Source: Clostridia bacterium (lineage in GTDB: Bacteria > Bacillota_A > Clostridia > Oscillospirales > QAKW01). Taken from it: a stretch of 5,802 nt of DNA. The notes under the pieces are model-generated. The model searched no databases, was not told the DNA's origin, and saw only the letters and a list, made by a program, of their open reading frames with translations. The DNA lies in assembly GCA_017396865.1 (NCBI GenBank), contig JAFQKO010000043.1, forward strand, positions 1 through 5,802, given 5' to 3'. Shown piece after piece: positions 1-5,138 of the stretch (the first letter of the stretch is position 1; each line of letters begins with the position of its first letter). The position numbers and the translations under genes were made by a program.

Positions 1-35
1 ATTGTAACACTTTTTATGTAAAATGCAAGTTGATA

Positions 36-63
36 TTGAAAAATCCTCCCATTATGATATAAT
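36..63 (+). promoter_or_regulatory. Predicted sigma-A promoter of ispE
   Basis: TTGAAA (36-41) and a perfect TATAAT (58-63) are separated by 16 bp. The -10 box is preceded by TGA (55-57), an extended -10 element. Transcription would start near position 70, giving a 5' leader of about 24 nt before the ispE start at 94. No operator-like palindrome is visible. The preceding 35 bases are AT-rich and hold nothing I can assign. Confidence 0.7.
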
Positions 64-93
64 AAAATCATAAAATCAAAAATGAGGACAACC

Positions 94-975
94 ATGAAAT
101 CAGTTACCCTGCGTGCATATGCAAAAATAAATTTAAGCCTCGACGTGGTGGGCAAGCGGGAGGATGGCTACCATCTGCTGCAATCGGTCTTTCAGGGCAT
201 CTCCCTTTACGACAACGTAAAGGTGACCCGTGAGGAGGGCGACGGCGGCATCACCGTCCGTTGCAATCTGCCCTATATCCCCACCGACGAACGCAACATC
301 GTTCATAAGGTTGCTACCGCCTTTTTCAAGGCGGCGGGAATCGACCGCTATCAAATCACCATCGAAATGGAAAAATTCATTCCCACAGGTGCAGGGATGG
401 GCGGCGGCAGTGCCGACGGCGCGGCGGTGTTCTCGGCCCTCTGCCGTCTTTACGACCGCCCCTTCCCCCTTGAACAAGCGATTCAACTGCTGACCCCCAT
501 CGGAGCAGATATCCCCTTCTTTTTATACAGCGGCACCATGCTGGCCGAAGGGGTGGGCGAGATTTTGACCCCCGCCCCCGCCATGCCCGATTGCTGCATC
601 GTTTTGGCAAAGCCGCGGGCAAGCGCCTCCACCAAAGAGATCTTCGGCAAGCTTCACGAGGTGGGCATTCCCCGCCATCCCGATACCCAAGGGGTGCTCC
701 GTGCGCTGGAGCAAAAAGATCTCCGCGCATTGGCGGCGGCCACCGGCAACGTTTTGGAAAATGCCACCATTCCCCTCTGCCCGCGGATCGGCTATCTGAA
801 AGAGCTGCTCGCCAATCAAGGGGCGATCCTCTCAATGATGACCGGCAGCGGCTCCACCGTTTTCGGCTTGTTTGAAAACGAAAAGGCCGCCCGCAAGGCG
901 ATGCGGGTTCTGCGCCATCAAAACGAGACCGTCTTTATGGCGCATCCCGTCTGCCGCCCGATGAAAACAGAATAA
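94..975 (+). CDS. ispE: 4-diphosphocytidyl-2-C-methyl-D-erythritol kinase (IspE)
   Basis: This cytoplasmic GHMP-family kinase phosphorylates the 2-hydroxyl of CDP-methylerythritol with ATP, the fourth step of the MEP pathway to isopentenyl diphosphate. The 293-residue product has the usual family length. Visible motifs are the N-terminal AYAKINLSLDV block with the catalytic Lys (K11), GKREDGYH (20-27), the glycine-rich ATP loop PTGAGMGGGSADGAA (97-111), GADIPFF with the catalytic Asp (D139, equivalent to E. coli D141), and the C-terminal GHMP motif MTGSGSTVFGLF (249-260). The start at 94 is preferred over the in-frame ATG at 82. The Shine-Dalgarno GAGGA (84-88) overlaps that upstream ATG and sits 5 nt before ATG 94, and homologues begin just before the AYAKINL block. 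The gene has its own promoter and terminator, so it appears monocistronic and convergent with the feo cluster. Confidence 0.96.
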   Translation: MKSVTLRAYAKINLSLDVVGKREDGYHLLQSVFQGISLYDNVKVTREEGDGGITVRCNLPYIPTDERNIVHKVATAFFKAAGIDRYQITIEMEKFIPTGAGMGGGSADGAAVFSALCRLYDRPFPLEQAIQLLTPIGADIPFFLYSGTMLAEGVGEILTPAPAMPDCCIVLAKPRASASTKEIFGKLHEVGIPRHPDTQGVLRALEQKDLRALAAATGNVLENATIPLCPRIGYLKELLANQGAILSMMTGSGSTVFGLFENEKAARKAMRVLRHQNETVFMAHPVCRPMKTE

Positions 976-976
976 A

Positions 977-1000
977 ACGAGCCGTCTTGCGACGGCTCGT
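977..1000. terminator. Bidirectional intrinsic terminator between ispE and the feo cluster
   Basis: A perfect 10-bp GC-rich stem (ACGAGCCGTC, loop TTGC, GACGGCTCGT) lies 1 nt after the ispE stop. On the plus strand it is followed by six T (1000-1005). On the minus strand it is followed by four T (977-974) and then ATT, so it can also end the feo transcript, whose last gene stops at 1012. The minus-strand T run is shorter, so termination may be weaker in that direction. Confidence 0.88.
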
Positions 1001-1011
1001 TTTTTATTCTG

Positions 1012-1170
1012 TTATTTTCGTTCGCCGCAGCTGCAGCAGCTTTTGCCGCATTTTCCGCTATCGGGGCACCCGATGCATTTCTTGCCGCTCTTTTTCGCAT
1101 GGATGATATAGCCCAGCGAGCCGCCGACAATTGCCAGCAAAACGGCGATGATAATCATATTTTCAATCAT
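1012..1170 (-). CDS. FeoB-associated Cys-rich membrane protein (52 aa)
   Basis: This short gene starts with ATG at 1170 and ends with TAA at 1012-1014. The product opens with MIENMIIIAVLLAIVGG, one membrane helix spanning roughly residues 5-23. It continues with a basic linker (HAKKSGKK) and a tail with six Cys within 17 residues (C32, C35, C41, C45, C46, C48). This fits the small FeoB-associated Cys-rich membrane protein family (Pfam FeoB_associated) found directly downstream of feoB in many Firmicutes. The family's role is not well established; proposed roles are a partner of FeoB or an iron-handling accessory analogous to FeoC. The Shine-Dalgarno AAGGTGG (1184-1178) overlaps the feoB stop codon, and the start lies only 12 nt beyond that stop, so translational coupling is likely. 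The terminator at 977-1000 follows. Residues 1-4 probably face outside and the Cys tail the cytoplasm by the positive-inside rule, which is inference. Confidence 0.9.
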   Translation of the reverse strand: MIENMIIIAVLLAIVGGSLGYIIHAKKSGKKCIGCPDSGKCGKSCCSCGERK

Positions 1171-1182
1171 GAAATTACCACC

Positions 1183-3201
1183 TTACTTGGCGGCCGCAGC
1201 CGCCTTTTTCAGTTCGTATTCCGCCTTCAGCTTGCTTCTGTTGTGCAGGCCGATCAGAATGATCATGGTAGCCATCGCAGCGATGGCGATCAAGCCGCCG
1301 AGGAAGGGCATCAGCTCAAAAGCAGCGGGCGCTACGATCAGGGTACCGATCTGGTAGACCAGATAAGCCGCCGTGAAGCCGACGCTGATCTGCAGGCCGA
1401 TACCGCCCCAGAGCCATTTAGCGCTCTTCATTTCGGCGTTCATGGCACCGATCGCCGCAAAGCAGGGCGGAGTAAAGAGATTAAATACCAGGAAGGCCAA
1501 GGCCGCAACCGCACCGAGATTCATGATCCCGGGAATGGAAGCAGCACCTTCCACAACCTCCAAGCCCTCTTCGGCATCCATCAGATGGGTAAAGCCATAG
1601 CAGGTAGCCAGCGTACCGACCACACACTCCTTGGCGATAAAGCCGGTGATGGCGGCGGCGGCAAGCTGCCAAGCGGCCACGCCAACGATGGGCACCAGCA
1701 AATAAGCGATCGGCCCGCCGATGCTTGCCAAAATGGATTGGGAGGGATCCTCCACTGCCTTAAAGCTCCAGCTGAAGTTTTGCATGATGTAAACAACGAA
1801 GTTGCAGACCAAAATAATGGTTCCGGCCTTAACGATATAGGCCCAACCACGACTGCACATCGACTTGATCGCACCCCAAAGGCTGGGGAGCTTATATTCG
1901 GGCAGCTCAATGATAAAGAAGGATTTTCTGTGCTTATAGCCGGTGAGCCAATTGATCAGCAGGGCGCAGAGGAAGATGATCAAGATGCCCGAGAAATACA
2001 TCAAAGTGCTGACCCAGCCTGCACCGGGGAAGAAGGAGCCGACAAACAGCGCGATCACAGGGATCTTGGCGCCGCAGGGCATAAAGGGCGCCAGCATGGC
2101 GGTGGCACGGCGCTCCCGCTCATTGCGGATGGTGCGGCAGGCCATAACGGCGGGGATGGCACAGCCGGTGCCGATCACAAAGGGGATCACCGACTTACCC
2201 GACAGGCCGACCCGCTTAAAGATGGGATCCAACACAACGGTAGCGCGTGCCATATAGCCGCAATCCTCCAGCAGGGCGATCATGAAATACATCACCATGA
2301 CCAAGGGCAGGAAGCCGACCACGGCGATCACGCCCTCCAAAACGCCCTCCAGCAGAACCTCCTGCAGGAAGGGATGGGCGCCGCTGATCCAGCCTGCAAC
2401 GGCATCCTTGAACATCCCGAGCCATTCGGTCAAATGATCGGCCAGCCAGGGGCCGAGCCATGCCTGGGAGATCTGGAACACCAGATACATCACCCCTGCA
2501 AACAACAGCAGGCCGACAATAGGGTTGGTCAAAACCGCGTCGATCTTATCGCCGACGTTGCGCTCCTTGGTGAGCACCTTGCGGGTTTCTACCTGCTTTA
2601 CGATCTCGTTTACAAATGCGAAGCGCTTTTTATCCTCTTCGATCACCGCTTCCTTATCGGTCAGATCCACGTCTGCCTGCAGATAGGGGGCGGTTTGCTC
2701 CTTGCCGACAACCTCCAGCGCCGCTTTAATGACCAGCTCCAGATCGTCATGCTTGCTATCGTTGGAAACCGTTTCGATCACGGGGCAGCCCAACTTTTCG
2801 GAAAGGGCGGCCGCATCGATCTTATTCTCCTTCTTGGCGTTGATGTCGCTCTTATTCAGCGCAACGACCATCGGAATGCCCAGCTCCAGAAGCTGAGTGG
2901 TAAAGAAGAGGCTGCGGCTCAGGTTGGTCGCATCCACGATGTTAACAATTACGTCGGGATTCTCGTTCTTTACATACGCACTGGTTACGCTCTCCTCCGA
3001 GGTGAAGGGCGACATGGAATAGGCGCCGGGCAGGTCGACGGCGATCAGCTCCTCACCGTCGGTAAAGGCCTTTCTGATCATGCCCTCTTTCTTTTCCACG
3101 GTAACACCTGCCCAGTTGCCGACCTTCTCGTTGCGTCCGGTCAGCGCATTATACATGGTGGTCTTACCGCTGTTGGGATTGCCTGCAAAAGCAATTCTCA
3201 T
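1183..3201 (-). CDS. feoB: Ferrous iron transporter FeoB
   Basis: This inner-membrane Fe(II) uptake protein has an N-terminal G-protein domain and is 672 residues long, within the usual range. The G domain shows G1 GNPNSGKT (7-14), the G2 Thr in GVTVEKKEG (T34), G3 DLPG (56-59), the FeoB signature VDATNLSRSLFFTTQLLELG (89-108) and G4 NKSD (116-119). A linker domain follows to about residue 220. The membrane part has two Gate (nucleoside-recognition-like) domains. The first, about 290-390, contains GTGCAIPAVMACRTI (344-358) and APFMPCGAK (371-379). The second, about 455-585, ends in NLFTPPC (574-580). Conserved Cys 347 and 377 match positions important in the family's membrane core. The protein ends in a charged tail closing with AAAAAK. 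The start is supported by Shine-Dalgarno AGGAGG (3215-3210), 8 nt upstream. It is the second gene of the feoA-feoB-small protein cluster. The gene uses no TTA, CTA or TCA codons, which leaves a long spurious frame open on the other strand. Confidence 0.98.
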   Translation of the reverse strand: MRIAFAGNPNSGKTTMYNALTGRNEKVGNWAGVTVEKKEGMIRKAFTDGEELIAVDLPGAYSMSPFTSEESVTSAYVKNENPDVIVNIVDATNLSRSLFFTTQLLELGIPMVVALNKSDINAKKENKIDAAALSEKLGCPVIETVSNDSKHDDLELVIKAALEVVGKEQTAPYLQADVDLTDKEAVIEEDKKRFAFVNEIVKQVETRKVLTKERNVGDKIDAVLTNPIVGLLLFAGVMYLVFQISQAWLGPWLADHLTEWLGMFKDAVAGWISGAHPFLQEVLLEGVLEGVIAVVGFLPLVMVMYFMIALLEDCGYMARATVVLDPIFKRVGLSGKSVIPFVIGTGCAIPAVMACRTIRNERERRATAMLAPFMPCGAKIPVIALFVGSFFPGAGWVSTLMYFSGILIIFLCALLINWLTGYKHRKSFFIIELPEYKLPSLWGAIKSMCSRGWAYIVKAGTIILVCNFVVYIMQNFSWSFKAVEDPSQSILASIGGPIAYLLVPIVGVAAWQLAAAAITGFIAKECVVGTLATCYGFTHLMDAEEGLEVVEGAASIPGIMNLGAVAALAFLVFNLFTPPCFAAIGAMNAEMKSAKWLWGGIGLQISVGFTAAYLVYQIGTLIVAPAAFELMPFLGGLIAIAAMATMIILIGLHNRSKLKAEYELKKAAAAAK

Positions 3202-3246
3202 TTGTATTTCCTCCTGTTCATAATTTACAAAACCTGAAAATTAACG

Positions 3247-3262
3247 GTTAGCGCACGCTAAC
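3247..3262. promoter_or_regulatory. Palindrome upstream of feoB, candidate DtxR-family operator (site 1)
   Basis: GTTAGCGCACGCTAAC is a perfect 7-bp inverted repeat around a 2-bp centre. It contains TTAGC-N4-GCTAA, the same half-sites and spacing as the palindrome at 3531-3544. It lies 46 nt before the feoB start, just downstream of the feoA terminator hairpin in the direction of transcription. I see no convincing promoter here, so it may control a weak promoter, block read-through polymerase, or act as an RNA hairpin. The assignment to the neighbouring regulator is inference. Confidence 0.65.
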
Positions 3263-3273
3263 TTACGGGGGTA

Positions 3274-3300
3274 AAAATAAGCCGCCCTGCGGCTTATTTT
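3274..3300 (-). terminator. Hairpin terminator between feoA and feoB
   Basis: A 12-bp stem (3300-3289 with 3285-3274, loop of 3 nt) begins at the feoA stop codon. The minus-strand transcript has a GC-rich core (GCCG/CGGC plus a closing pair) flanked by TTATTTTT, whose last T residues (3277-3273) act as the T run but also pair with upstream A residues. Its placement inside the operon suggests partial termination after feoA, or an RNA-stability element, rather than the end of the unit. The plus strand shows a similar A/T flank, but no plus-strand gene ends here. Confidence 0.7.
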
Positions 3301-3511
3301 AAATAATAATGGCGTCCGCCAACTGCTTATCAATGTTGTATCTGCCGTCCTTGATGGAAACGGTGCAGCTTCCGCGGCGATGGGAGATCACCGTGATCGG
3401 CTCGCCGGCATAGCACCCGAGCGAAAACAGGAATGCATCCAGCTCCTCATCATCGGTTTCAATGCGACTGATGATATATTCTTTTCCTTCAATGGCTTCT
3501 CTCAGCGTCAT
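3299..3511 (-). CDS. feoA: Ferrous iron transport protein FeoA
   Basis: This is a small cytoplasmic SH3-like beta-barrel protein that works with FeoB in Fe(II) uptake. Its exact role is unsettled; binding to FeoB and modulating transport are the usual proposals. The 70-residue product matches the compact clostridial FeoA type. It shows the family core FSLGCYAGEPITVI (29-42), followed by strands rich in V/I (SCTVSIKDG, 48-56) and the closing RYNIDKQLADAI (57-68). The ATG at 3511 is preceded at 9 nt by GGAGG (3525-3521). It is the first gene of the minus-strand iron cluster, with a strong promoter overlapped by a palindrome just upstream and a hairpin immediately after its stop. It is separate from feoB rather than fused, and only one copy is present in the window. 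Confidence 0.93.
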   Translation of the reverse strand: MTLREAIEGKEYIISRIETDDEELDAFLFSLGCYAGEPITVISHRRGSCTVSIKDGRYNIDKQLADAIII

Positions 3512-3530
3512 GAAACGTATCCTCCGTTAA

Positions 3531-3544
3531 TTAGCCTATGCTAA
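3531..3544. promoter_or_regulatory. Palindrome at the feoA start site, candidate DtxR-family operator (site 2)
   Basis: TTAGC-CTAT-GCTAA is a perfect 5-bp inverted repeat with a 4-bp spacer, matching site 1 in half-sites and spacing. The first eight bases, TTAGCCTA, also match the centre of the known DtxR/IdeR consensus (GGTTAGCCTAACC). It lies just downstream of the feoA -10 box, covering about +3 to +16 of the predicted transcript. A bound repressor there would block initiation or early elongation. This fits Fe(II)-dependent repression by the divergent regulator, which is inference. Confidence 0.7.
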
Positions 3545-3553
3545 CCGATACAC

Positions 3554-3581
3554 ATTATATCACTCGAATTTGAAAAGTCAA
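3554..3581 (-). promoter_or_regulatory. Predicted sigma-A promoter of feoA
   Basis: On the minus strand, TTGACT (3581-3576) and a perfect TATAAT (3559-3554) are separated by 16 bp. Transcription would start near 3547, leaving a leader of about 36 nt containing the palindrome at 3531-3544 and the feoA Shine-Dalgarno. It is the strongest promoter-like sequence seen in the iron cluster and probably drives at least feoA. Confidence 0.8.
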
Positions 3582-3682
3582 CCGTTTTTTGGAAAAATTT
3601 TGTGATTTGTCAAAAAAACGCATGCATTTTTTTATTTCCCACTCCTATTTTATGCAAATAGACGAAAGACGGCCAAATCCAC

Positions 3683-3711
3683 TTGAAAAATCGATCGATT
3701 CGTGATATCCT
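3683..3711 (+). promoter_or_regulatory. Predicted promoter of the DtxR-family regulator gene
   Basis: TTGAAA (3683-3688) and TATCCT (3706-3711) are 17 bp apart, with TGA (3703-3705) forming an extended -10. Transcription would begin near 3718, about 25 nt before the chosen start codon. The -10 box matches the consensus at four of six positions, so this is weaker than the feoA promoter. The rest of the 3582-3682 spacer is AT-rich and has one near-palindrome (3612-3633). Confidence 0.55.
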
Positions 3712-3742
3712 ATTATTATTAAGAAAAAAAGCAGGTGATTTT

Positions 3743-4105
3743 ATGGCGATCCAGGAATCCGGCGAGATGTATCTGGAAACCATTTACGTATTATCTAAAA
3801 AGAGCAAAGACGTTCATTCGGTGGATGTGGGCGAGCATATGGGCTATTCCAAGCCCAGCGTCAGCCGTGCGATCGGTCTTTTGAAGAAGGCGGGCTACGT
3901 GATCATGGAAAAGGACGGTGCCCTTACCCTCACCGCGGAGGGCAAAAAGATCGCCGAAAAGATCTATGAGCGCCATACGGTGCTGACTGCCTTTTTAGTG
4001 CGGCTGGGGGTGGATCCCGCCATCGCGGCCGAGGATGCCTGCAAGCTGGAGCACGATATCAGTGACCAATCCCTCGAAGCCATTAAGCGATTTACAGAGC
4101 AATAA
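3743..4105 (+). CDS. Short DtxR/IdeR/MntR-family metal-dependent transcriptional regulator
   Basis: This is a predicted cytoplasmic metal-activated repressor of 120 residues, probably controlling the divergent feo cluster. The N-terminal winged helix-turn-helix spans about 5-63, with VGEHMGYSKPSVSRAIGLLKK (29-49) as the turn and recognition helix; the helical dimerisation and metal-binding part follows (64-117). Aligned by eye with DtxR, the primary site residues M10, C102, E105 and H106 correspond to M9, C100, E103 and H104, in EMYLETIY and ACKLEH. This pattern is the iron-type one; MntR has Asp and Glu at the Met and Cys positions. MntR's E11 and H77 are also kept (E12, H78). DtxR ancillary ligands E83 and H98 are replaced by T82 and A96, and the C-terminal SH3-like domain is absent. 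The ATG at 3743 follows Shine-Dalgarno AGGTGA (3733-3738) and matches homologue starts. An upstream TTG at 3683 would add 20 residues but coincides with the predicted -35 box. Confidence 0.9.
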   Translation: MAIQESGEMYLETIYVLSKKSKDVHSVDVGEHMGYSKPSVSRAIGLLKKAGYVIMEKDGALTLTAEGKKIAEKIYERHTVLTAFLVRLGVDPAIAAEDACKLEHDISDQSLEAIKRFTEQ

Positions 4106-4139
4106 AAAAAGACCCGACGGGGTCTTTTTTTATTGCTCT
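4096..4139. terminator. Shared bidirectional terminator between the regulator and the TIM-barrel gene
   Basis: A perfect inverted repeat has two 20-base arms (4096-4115 and 4120-4139) around the loop GACG. The core is GACCC/GGGTC flanked by seven A on one side and seven T on the other, so each strand gives a GC stem followed by a T run. The arms contain the last codons and stop codons of both convergent genes, which stop 24 nt apart. Confidence 0.92.
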
Positions 4140-5017
4140 TCGATCAAATTGGCAATTCTGCGCAGCCCCTCTAAAAAGCGGGATAAGATCTGCTCGAAAT
4201 CAAGCTGCTCGTAAACGGTATAATAGCCGTCGTAAAATCGCACCAAGCTCTGATCCTCGGCAATCGCCATCGCCGCATAGGTTGCGGCCAGCTCGGCAGC
4301 GGTTTTGCCCTCTTTTTTGGCGCAGATCCTTCCGCCCGGCTCCAGGCAGAGCTTTTCTCGGCCGTAGGCCGTTTGCGCCAGCTCGGAAGCAATTTTCGTC
4401 CAATTGATCGCCCCGTCAAAGGGCGCAACGTGCAGATCAAAGCCGGGGATGGAATCATGAATATGAAGCGCTCCCAGCCGATCGCCGTAGTTCTTCAGAT
4501 AGGTGCCGAAAAATTCGGTGTCGGTGGCCATGCCGATATCATGCCCGCTGTCGTAGCAATAGCGCACATTGGGGCTTTGGAGACGTTTCATTGCATAGTC
4601 CAGATGATCGGAGGCACGGGTATTCTCCAGGCAAAGGGTGAAGCCGCACCGCTCGGCGCAGGCAACCATCCGCTCAAACCGCCGCAAGCCCGCAGGATTC
4701 GGCGGCGGCAGCTCGCTTCCGTAGGTTACGTGGGCAATGCCGACCTTAATGCCGAGGGCGGCACTTTTTTCGATCTGCTCGCAATAGCGGTCAACGATCT
4801 CGTCGCCGCGCGCATCCTCCACCCAAAGCAGGCTGGAGCGCCGTGCATTTAAATGAACGTTTTCGATGGGCAGACCGATCTTTCGGCAATAGGCCGCGCC
4901 CTCCTCCAATTCTTCATAAGAGAGCGCAACAAAATCAAAGCCGACCTGCTTGATACTGTCCAGTTTTTCCAGAAGGGATAGGTTTTCATGGTTAAAGGGA
5001 TAGGTTCCGAATTTCAT
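4130..5017 (-). CDS. Sugar phosphate isomerase/epimerase-like TIM-barrel protein
   Basis: This 295-residue cytoplasmic protein belongs to the xylose isomerase-like / AP endonuclease 2 TIM-barrel superfamily (Pfam AP_endonuc_2), most of whose sugar-acting members bind a divalent metal and isomerise or epimerise ketoses, inositols or keto-acids. Visible barrel motifs in order are FGTYPF (3-8), VGFDFVALSY (25-34), VHLNARR (54-60), GIAHVTYGSE (93-102), LCLENTR (128-134), RYCYDSGHDIG (152-162), LGALHIHDS (181-189), DLHVAPFDGAINW (194-206) and LCLEPGG (223-229). Likely metal or catalytic residues are E131, D156, H159, H185 and E226; this follows the family pattern and is not proven. The exact substrate cannot be read from the sequence. 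The start at 5017 has GGTGAT (5026-5021) just upstream within AAGGCGGTGAT. It is divergent from a probable glycosidase, which favours a sugar-catabolic role, and convergent with the iron regulator. Confidence 0.85.
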   Translation of the reverse strand: MKFGTYPFNHENLSLLEKLDSIKQVGFDFVALSYEELEEGAAYCRKIGLPIENVHLNARRSSLLWVEDARGDEIVDRYCEQIEKSAALGIKVGIAHVTYGSELPPPNPAGLRRFERMVACAERCGFTLCLENTRASDHLDYAMKRLQSPNVRYCYDSGHDIGMATDTEFFGTYLKNYGDRLGALHIHDSIPGFDLHVAPFDGAINWTKIASELAQTAYGREKLCLEPGGRICAKKEGKTAAELAATYAAMAIAEDQSLVRFYDGYYTVYEQLDFEQILSRFLEGLRRIANLIEEQ

Positions 5018-5037
5018 TATATCACCGCCTTGAACGT

Positions 5038-5066
5038 ATTATAGCACACATTAAAAAAAGTCGCAA
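5038..5066 (-). promoter_or_regulatory. Predicted promoter of the TIM-barrel gene
   Basis: On the minus strand, TTGCGA (5066-5061) and a perfect TATAAT (5043-5038) are separated by 17 bp. Transcription would begin near 5031, leaving a leader of about 14 nt that contains the ribosome binding site. The -35 box matches the consensus at four of six positions. Confidence 0.65.
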
Positions 5067-5081
5067 GAAAAAACTAAAGCG

Positions 5082-5110
5082 TTGACCTCCCGTTTGAAAT
5101 ATGTTATATT
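5082..5110 (+). promoter_or_regulatory. Predicted promoter of the right-edge gene
   Basis: TTGACC (5082-5087) and TATATT (5105-5110) are 17 bp apart, with TGT (5102-5104) giving an extended -10. Its -35 box lies 15 bp from the -35 box of the opposing promoter at 5038-5066, so the two are arranged back to back. No clear operator palindrome was found between them. Confidence 0.7.
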
Positions 5111-5138
5111 TTTTAAAAAACAGAAAGGAGTCTAAGCC

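Noticed and set aside
82..93. Upstream in-frame ATG for ispE at 82
   Set aside because: The Shine-Dalgarno GAGGA overlaps this codon and is correctly placed for the ATG at 94; no ribosome binding site precedes 82 at a proper distance.
377..835. Minus-strand frames of 152 and 98 codons inside ispE
   Set aside because: They are Arg-, Gly- and Pro-rich shadows of ispE without domains, placed across its conserved kinase motifs.
918..1130. A 70-codon minus-strand Ala-rich frame near the end of ispE
   Set aside because: It overlaps both the ispE 3' end and the terminator, and is out of frame with the Cys-rich small gene, which has a good ribosome binding site and a recognisable family pattern.
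1099..3237. A 712-codon open frame on the plus strand opposite feoB
   Set aside because: It is codon-for-codon aligned with feoB on the other strand and stays open only because feoB uses no TTA, CTA or TCA codons. Its product is rich in Gln, His, Asp and Gly with no recognisable domain, and feoB is unmistakable.
3202..3246. A separate feoB promoter
   Set aside because: GTAAAT with CTAACC at 17 bp was considered on the minus strand, but both boxes match the consensus poorly, so it was not listed as a feature.
3683..3742. TTG start adding 20 residues to the DtxR-family regulator
   Set aside because: The TTG lies in the predicted -35 box, so the transcript would begin after it. The added residues do not resemble the family's N-terminus, and the ATG at 3743 has its own ribosome binding site.
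4373..4852. A 159-codon plus-strand frame opposite the TIM-barrel gene
   Set aside because: It has the same codon-aligned antisense origin, with no domain, and it lies wholly inside a gene whose barrel motifs are clear.
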